A stretch of 8,923 nt of DNA. Origin: Sva-07 sp964592115. Lineage in GTDB: Bacteria > Actinomycetota > Acidimicrobiia > Acidimicrobiales > Ilumatobacteraceae. Of this stretch, positions 6,175 through 8,923 are shown in pieces. A program made the position numbers and the translations under genes. The stretch covers positions 1 through 8,923 of the forward strand of contig CAZQCP010000127.1 of NCBI GenBank assembly GCA_964592115.1, in the 5' to 3' direction. Positions within the stretch are counted from its first letter, which is position 1. Each line of letters begins with the position of its first letter. Under the pieces are notes generated by a model. The model searched no databases and was not told where the DNA came from. It saw nothing but the letters and a program-made list of their open reading frames with translations.

Positions 6175-6593
6175 GGTCCGCCCGCGATCGTGGCTCGGCC
6201 GACGCCCTCGGACTGGCGTTGATCGCGCCTGCCGCGCTGGCCCTGGCATTCGTCATCGTGTTCGTCGGCCGCGGGGTGGACAGCCGGGCCACGGTGCAGA
6301 GCGCCGCCGAGTCCGCTGCGCAGGCGGCCGCCCAGGAGCGATCGCCGGCCGCCGCGGTCGCCGCCGCCGAGGCCGTGACGTCGGCGATGCTCGTCGACCG
6401 GGCGTCGTGCAGCGCTCCGTCCGTGAGCGTCGACACGTCGGCGTTCGGCCCGGGCGGACGCGTGGCGGTCACGGTGTCCTGCTCGGTGTCGGCGGCCGGT
6501 CTCGAGCTGATCGATCCACCGAACCACGGTCCGACCACGGCGACTGCCTTCGCCACGATCGATCCGCTGCGCGCCGCGGAGGCGTCTCCGTGA
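6171..6593 (+). CDS. TadE/TadF-like pseudopilin
   Basis: A 140-residue protein. The short basic N terminus MRSARDRGSADALG ends in a class III-like Gly (Gly8), with Leu rather than Glu at +5. One membrane helix follows (about 13-33, LGLALIAPAALALAFVIVFV), then an Ala-rich helix (about 37-75) and a beta-rich extracytoplasmic region with two cysteines (Cys80 and Cys104) that could form a disulfide. This architecture matches the small TadE/TadF-like minor pilins of actinobacterial Tad loci. GTG 6171 overlaps the previous stop (GTGA) and has GAGGAG at 6157-6162, eight bases upstream. A longer open frame from 5904 is a shadow of the TadE gene. Whether it should be called TadF or TadE cannot be decided from the sequence. 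Confidence 0.8.
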   Translation: MRSARDRGSADALGLALIAPAALALAFVIVFVGRGVDSRATVQSAAESAAQAAAQERSPAAAVAAAEAVTSAMLVDRASCSAPSVSVDTSAFGPGGRVAVTVSCSVSAAGLELIDPPNHGPTTATAFATIDPLRAAEASP

Positions 6594-7102
6594 GGGAGCT
6601 GTCACCCAGCGGGGCCTCGCCGGTGGCGCGTGTTCCGGGGCAGCCGGTTCGGGGCGTCGATCGCCACGCGCCGTTCGACGAGACGCGCCGGCGGCAGGGG
6701 CGGATCGGCGGGGACGACGGCGCGGGACTCGTCGTCGGCCTCGTGTTGTTGTTCTCGTTCACGTTCCTCGGTCTGGTGTGGCTGGCGCGCGATGTCGACC
6801 GTGGCGTGTCGAACCGTTCGACGGCCCAGTCGATCGCCTTCCAGGCGGCGCGCTCGGGTGCCCAGGCGACAGCGATCGGTGCGGTGCGCGGTGGCGATGC
6901 GGGTGTCGTGGCGATCGACGAAGGCGAGGCGCGGCAGCGAGCGATCGCCACGGCGACCGAGCTGTTCGCGAGCTACGGGGTGGACGGATCGGTCACATCG
7001 ATCGACGTCGGCGGTGATCGGGTGGCGGTGACGGTGCAGATCGTCGATGGCGGGATCACCGTCACGGGCGCGGGCACGGCGAGATCGGTCCGCGCTCCAT
7101 GA
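6590..7102 (+). CDS. TadE/TadG-like pilus-associated membrane protein
   Basis: A 170-residue protein and the last gene of the operon. A polar cytoplasmic N terminus (1-44) ends in RIGGDDGAG, echoing the DDGA junction of the first TadE-like protein. A membrane helix (about 46-66, GLVVGLVLLFSFTFLGLVWL) follows, then an amphipathic Ala-rich helix (NRSTAQSIAFQAARSGAQAT, 75-94) and a compact extracytoplasmic region with an acidic helix (109-128) and beta-rich end (VAVTVQIVDGGITVTGAGTA). It has no Glu at +5. The helix-after-membrane pattern resembles the N-terminal part of TadE and TadG proteins, but the large C-terminal domain of TadG is absent. GTG 6590 overlaps the preceding stop (GTGA) and has GGAGG at 6578-6582, seven bases upstream. 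The exact subfamily is uncertain. Confidence 0.75.
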   Translation: MRELSPSGASPVARVPGQPVRGVDRHAPFDETRRRQGRIGGDDGAGLVVGLVLLFSFTFLGLVWLARDVDRGVSNRSTAQSIAFQAARSGAQATAIGAVRGGDAGVVAIDEGEARQRAIATATELFASYGVDGSVTSIDVGGDRVAVTVQIVDGGITVTGAGTARSVRAP

Positions 7103-7108
7103 CCCTCC

Positions 7109-7151
7109 GTGGGTGGTGCGCCACTTCCCTTCTTGCGACCCCACCACCCAC
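7109..7151 (+). terminator. Candidate operon-end hairpin
   Basis: GTGGGTGGTG (7109-7118) and CACCACCCAC (7142-7151) form a perfect 10-bp stem with a 23-base loop, beginning six bases after the last pilus-gene stop. There is no T-tract after it, so this would be a U-less terminator or an mRNA 3' end stabiliser. Position is the main support. Confidence 0.45.
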
Positions 7152-7212
7152 TGGTGCTGGTGTGAGGACCGCGTTCGCTTCCACCGCCCAGGTTCGGCGG
7201 CCGTCGCGCGGC

Positions 7213-7263
7213 CGATCTCGTGAACATGTTGCGTGTCCTCGCCGCAATACGTTCACGAGATCG
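7213..7263 (+). repeat. 51-bp palindrome upstream of the LysM gene
   Basis: A perfect 13-bp inverted repeat, CGATCTCGTGAAC (7213-7225) and GTTCACGAGATCG (7251-7263). Further pairing inside (TTGCG 7229-7233 with CGCAA 7243-7247) leaves a nine-base loop. It is exactly as long as the three elements in the pilus genes and shares their CGATCTCG and CGAGATCG ends, but its interior differs. It ends 23 bases before the GTG start of the LysM gene and just before that gene's ribosome site. No T-tract follows it. Confidence 0.8.
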
Positions 7264-7275
7264 CCCCATGGCAGT

Positions 7276-7281
7276 GGAGGT
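7276..7281 (+). promoter_or_regulatory. Ribosome binding site deciding the LysM gene start
   Basis: GGAGGT lies five bases before GTG 7287. A TGA at 7281-7283 in the same frame excludes any start further upstream, so GTG 7287 is the first possible start. Confidence 0.8.
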
Positions 7282-7286
7282 GAGCG

Positions 7287-8923
7287 GTGAGGTCGGGTCG
7301 CGAGATCGGGCGCTTCGTCGCCTCGCTCGTGGCGATCGCCGTGCTGGTGGTCGGCGTACCGGCGTTGCTCGTGGCCGCGGCGCAGGCGCGGTTCGGGTCG
7401 GCGAACCCGTTGGCTGGTGTGGACTGGCCGTGGCGCTGGTTCGGAGACGGCGCGGCGAGTGCAGCGAGCGAGCCGATCGCCGACTCGACGGTGCTCGACG
7501 CTCTGATCCGCGGGAGCCTGTGTGTCGCGTGGGTCGCCCTCGCGGTGATCGTCGTGACGACGGTGCTCGAGACGGTGCACCTCGCGCGTCACGGTGGGTT
7601 GCCGCGTCCGGACATCCACGGACTCGGGTGGGCCCAACGCATCGGGCGGATGATCGCAGCCGGGTTGATCGTGGTGCTCCCGCTGGCCTCGTCGTCGGTC
7701 TCGATCGCCCAGTCGGTCCGTTCGCCGGCCGTGCGCCAACCGACGGTCGCCGCATGGGTCGAAGACGTCCGGCCGAACGGGGCGCCGGAGCAGGCCGAGG
7801 ATGCATCGCCGCCGGGTGAAGCGACGGTTGGCGATGTCAGCGCACCGACCCGTCACGTGGTGCAGCGCGGCGAGTCGGTCTACGCGATCGCCGAGCGGAT
7901 CGCGGCGCGCACGGGAGCGTCGACGATCGAGGTGGCCGACGCGATCCTCGACGCGAACCTCGGTCGTGCGATGGGTCCGGGCGAGCGGTTCACCAACCCT
8001 GCCTACGTGGAGGTCGGCTGGGTGTTGGAGATCCCGGCCCGCTACGCCGGCGGTGCGGCAACCATGCTCGTGGAATCGACTCCGGCGGACGCACAGCGGC
8101 CAGGCCCGACGGTCGAAGATGAGCCCACCGCCGTCGTGACGGCCGGCGCTACCGGCATCTATGTGGTGCAGCGTGGCGACACGTTGTGGGACATCGCCGG
8201 GGCACAGCTCGGGGACCCGACGGCGTGGCCGCAGATCTGGGAACGCAATGCGGGGCGCGACATGGGCGGCGGCCGCTCGTTCGACGACCCGAACCTGATC
8301 CTGCCGGGATGGGAGTTGCACCTCCCCGATGCCGCGCCGTCCGCGGACGAGATCCGAGATGATGCGGTTCCTGACGACGCGCCGGACGACCAGATCGACG
8401 ATGCCGGCCAGCAGACAGCCGAAGACTTCTGGGACACGGTCGACCAGCCCGCCAATGAGGCCGAACCGGGCAACGAAACCCGGCCCGCGGCCGACGTGGA
8501 CGAGCCGGGCGATGTGGTAGACGAGCAGGACGTCGTGGGTGCGCAGGGCGACGCGGTGGCCGGGCAGGGCGATGAGGTGGGCAGGCACGGCGATGAGGTG
8601 GGCGAACCGGGCGCGAGCCGCGAACCGGGCGCGGGTCGCGAGCCGGGCGATGCGGTGGACGAACCCGGCGCGAGCGGCGAACCAGACGCGAGCGGCGAGC
8701 TGCCGGACGATCCGCGCGACTGGCCTGTCACGGTCGATCCCGACGGTCCCGCGTCCGCGGACGCGTCGTCGTCCACGACGGACGCGCCACAGCCGCCCGA
8801 CACGACGCAAACCACCGCACCCGCAATCCGCTTCGACGACATGATCCCGGACCCGTCCGCGGACGACGCGTCCGCGGCGCCGTCGACGATGGGGACCACA
8901 CCCACCACGAGCGATGCGCCAGT
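7287..8923 (+). CDS. Membrane-anchored protein with two LysM domains and acidic repetitive tail (3'-partial)
   Basis: The frame starts at GTG 7287 and is open to the right edge, giving 545 complete codons with the end missing. Hydrophobic segments lie at about 11-32 (VASLVAIAVLVVGVPALLVA), 78-96 and 121-141. Two LysM-type modules follow. The first is at about 190-250 (HVVQRGESVYAIAERI ... WVLEIP). The second is at about 291-347 (YVVQRGDTLWDIAGAQLGDP ... LILPGWELHLP) and is close to the LysM consensus with the extended WPQIWERN insert. LysM binds peptidoglycan glycan strands, so the protein likely links membrane and wall. From about 348 on it is acidic, Pro/Gly/Asp-rich and repetitive, hence probably disordered. 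From general knowledge, actinobacterial Tad loci often neighbour similar proteins that end in a BTAD-type regulatory domain; whether this one does lies outside the window. Long open frames on the opposite strand are shadows. Confidence 0.88.
   Translation, partial: MRSGREIGRFVASLVAIAVLVVGVPALLVAAAQARFGSANPLAGVDWPWRWFGDGAASAASEPIADSTVLDALIRGSLCVAWVALAVIVVTTVLETVHLARHGGLPRPDIHGLGWAQRIGRMIAAGLIVVLPLASSSVSIAQSVRSPAVRQPTVAAWVEDVRPNGAPEQAEDASPPGEATVGDVSAPTRHVVQRGESVYAIAERIAARTGASTIEVADAILDANLGRAMGPGERFTNPAYVEVGWVLEIPARYAGGAATMLVESTPADAQRPGPTVEDEPTAVVTAGATGIYVVQRGDTLWDIAGAQLGDPTAWPQIWERNAGRDMGGGRSFDDPNLILPGWELHLPDAAPSADEIRDDAVPDDAPDDQIDDAGQQTAEDFWDTVDQPANEAEPGNETRPAADVDEPGDVVDEQDVVGAQGDAVAGQGDEVGRHGDEVGEPGASREPGAGREPGDAVDEPGASGEPDASGELPDDPRDWPVTVDPDGPASADASSSTTDAPQPPDTTQTTAPAIRFDDMIPDPSADDASAAPSTMGTTPTTSDAP
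8499..8699 (+). repeat. Imperfect in-frame repeats in the acidic tail
   Basis: Repeated short peptides of the type GDEVG, EPGAS and EPGDAV. The clearest DNA repeat is GGCGATGAGGTGGGC at 8568-8582 and 8589-8603 (period 21 bp = 7 codons), followed by related units ending near 8699. It encodes a flexible, strongly acidic stretch of the LysM protein. Confidence 0.65.

Larger units (their letters stand above)
7103..7286. other. Intergenic region between pilus operon and LysM gene
   Basis: These 184 bases hold no gene I can support. They contain a 10-bp inverted repeat just after the operon stop (7109-7151), a weak CCGCC/GGCGG hairpin (7184-7200), a 51-bp palindrome (7213-7263) and the ribosome site of the next gene. 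A promoter for the LysM gene may lie here, but no convincing -35/-10 pair is visible. Confidence 0.6.

Noticed and set aside
7226..7286. Promoter for the LysM gene within the palindrome loop (TTGCGT ... CAATAC)
   Set aside because: The spacing between the two boxes is about 10 bases, too short for a sigma70-type promoter, and the boxes match poorly.
7220..7819. Plus-strand open frame starting inside the 51-bp palindrome
   Set aside because: It overlaps the LysM gene in another frame, gives an Arg/Gly-rich product, and its ATG lies in the palindrome stem-loop without a ribosome site.
7062..8810. 582-codon open frame on the minus strand
   Set aside because: It is antisense to the LysM gene, Arg-rich and without recognisable motifs. 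The plus-strand frame has a ribosome site and two clear LysM modules.
8338..8865. Three copies of the 12-bp palindrome CGTCCGCGGACG (8338, 8752, 8854) as operator sites
   Set aside because: All lie in the same codon phase and encode Ser-Ala-Asp in the low-complexity acidic tail. Codon bias and the repeated peptide explain them.

Overview
The window is very GC-rich, uses GTG as freely as ATG for starts, and is packed with co-directional genes that overlap by 4 bases. This points to a high-GC actinobacterium. The style of the pilus genes and of the downstream LysM protein would suit Acidimicrobiia or a related group, but that placement is an inference.

Bases 1-7102 (+ strand) are one Tad/Flp (type IVc) pilus operon that enters the window from the left. 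The order is prepilin peptidase (TadV/CpaA-like, possibly cut at its 5' end), SAF-domain CpaB/RcpC-like protein, TadZ/CpaE-like P-loop protein, TadA/CpaF secretion ATPase, TadB, TadC, a small Flp-type prepilin, and three consecutive TadE/TadG-like pseudopilins. No secretin is seen, as expected for a cell without an outer membrane. Most junctions are ATGA or GTGA overlaps, implying translational coupling. The exceptions flank the pilin gene: flp has its own near-perfect Shine-Dalgarno, and the TadE gene after it has an unusual repeat-loaded 5' end.

After a 184-base intergenic region with two strong inverted repeats, a separate gene starts at 7287 and runs off the right edge. It encodes a membrane protein with two LysM domains and a long acidic, repetitive tail.

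The most unusual structure is a family of 51-bp palindromic elements, each beginning CGATCTCG and ending CGAGATCG. One copy (1288-1338) lies inside the tadZ reading frame. Two near-identical copies (5631-5681 and 5724-5774, period 93 bp = 31 codons) lie in the 5' part of the TadE reading frame. All three are in the same orientation and codon phase and encode related 18-residue peptides (PDLGR...RDR), reminiscent of the palindromic elements that insert in frame in Rickettsia genes. A fourth 51-bp palindrome with the same termini but a different interior (7213-7263) lies just upstream of the LysM gene. Directly after the TadE copies is a (GGGGGC)n tract that is also a very strong G-quadruplex candidate and keeps the frame open.
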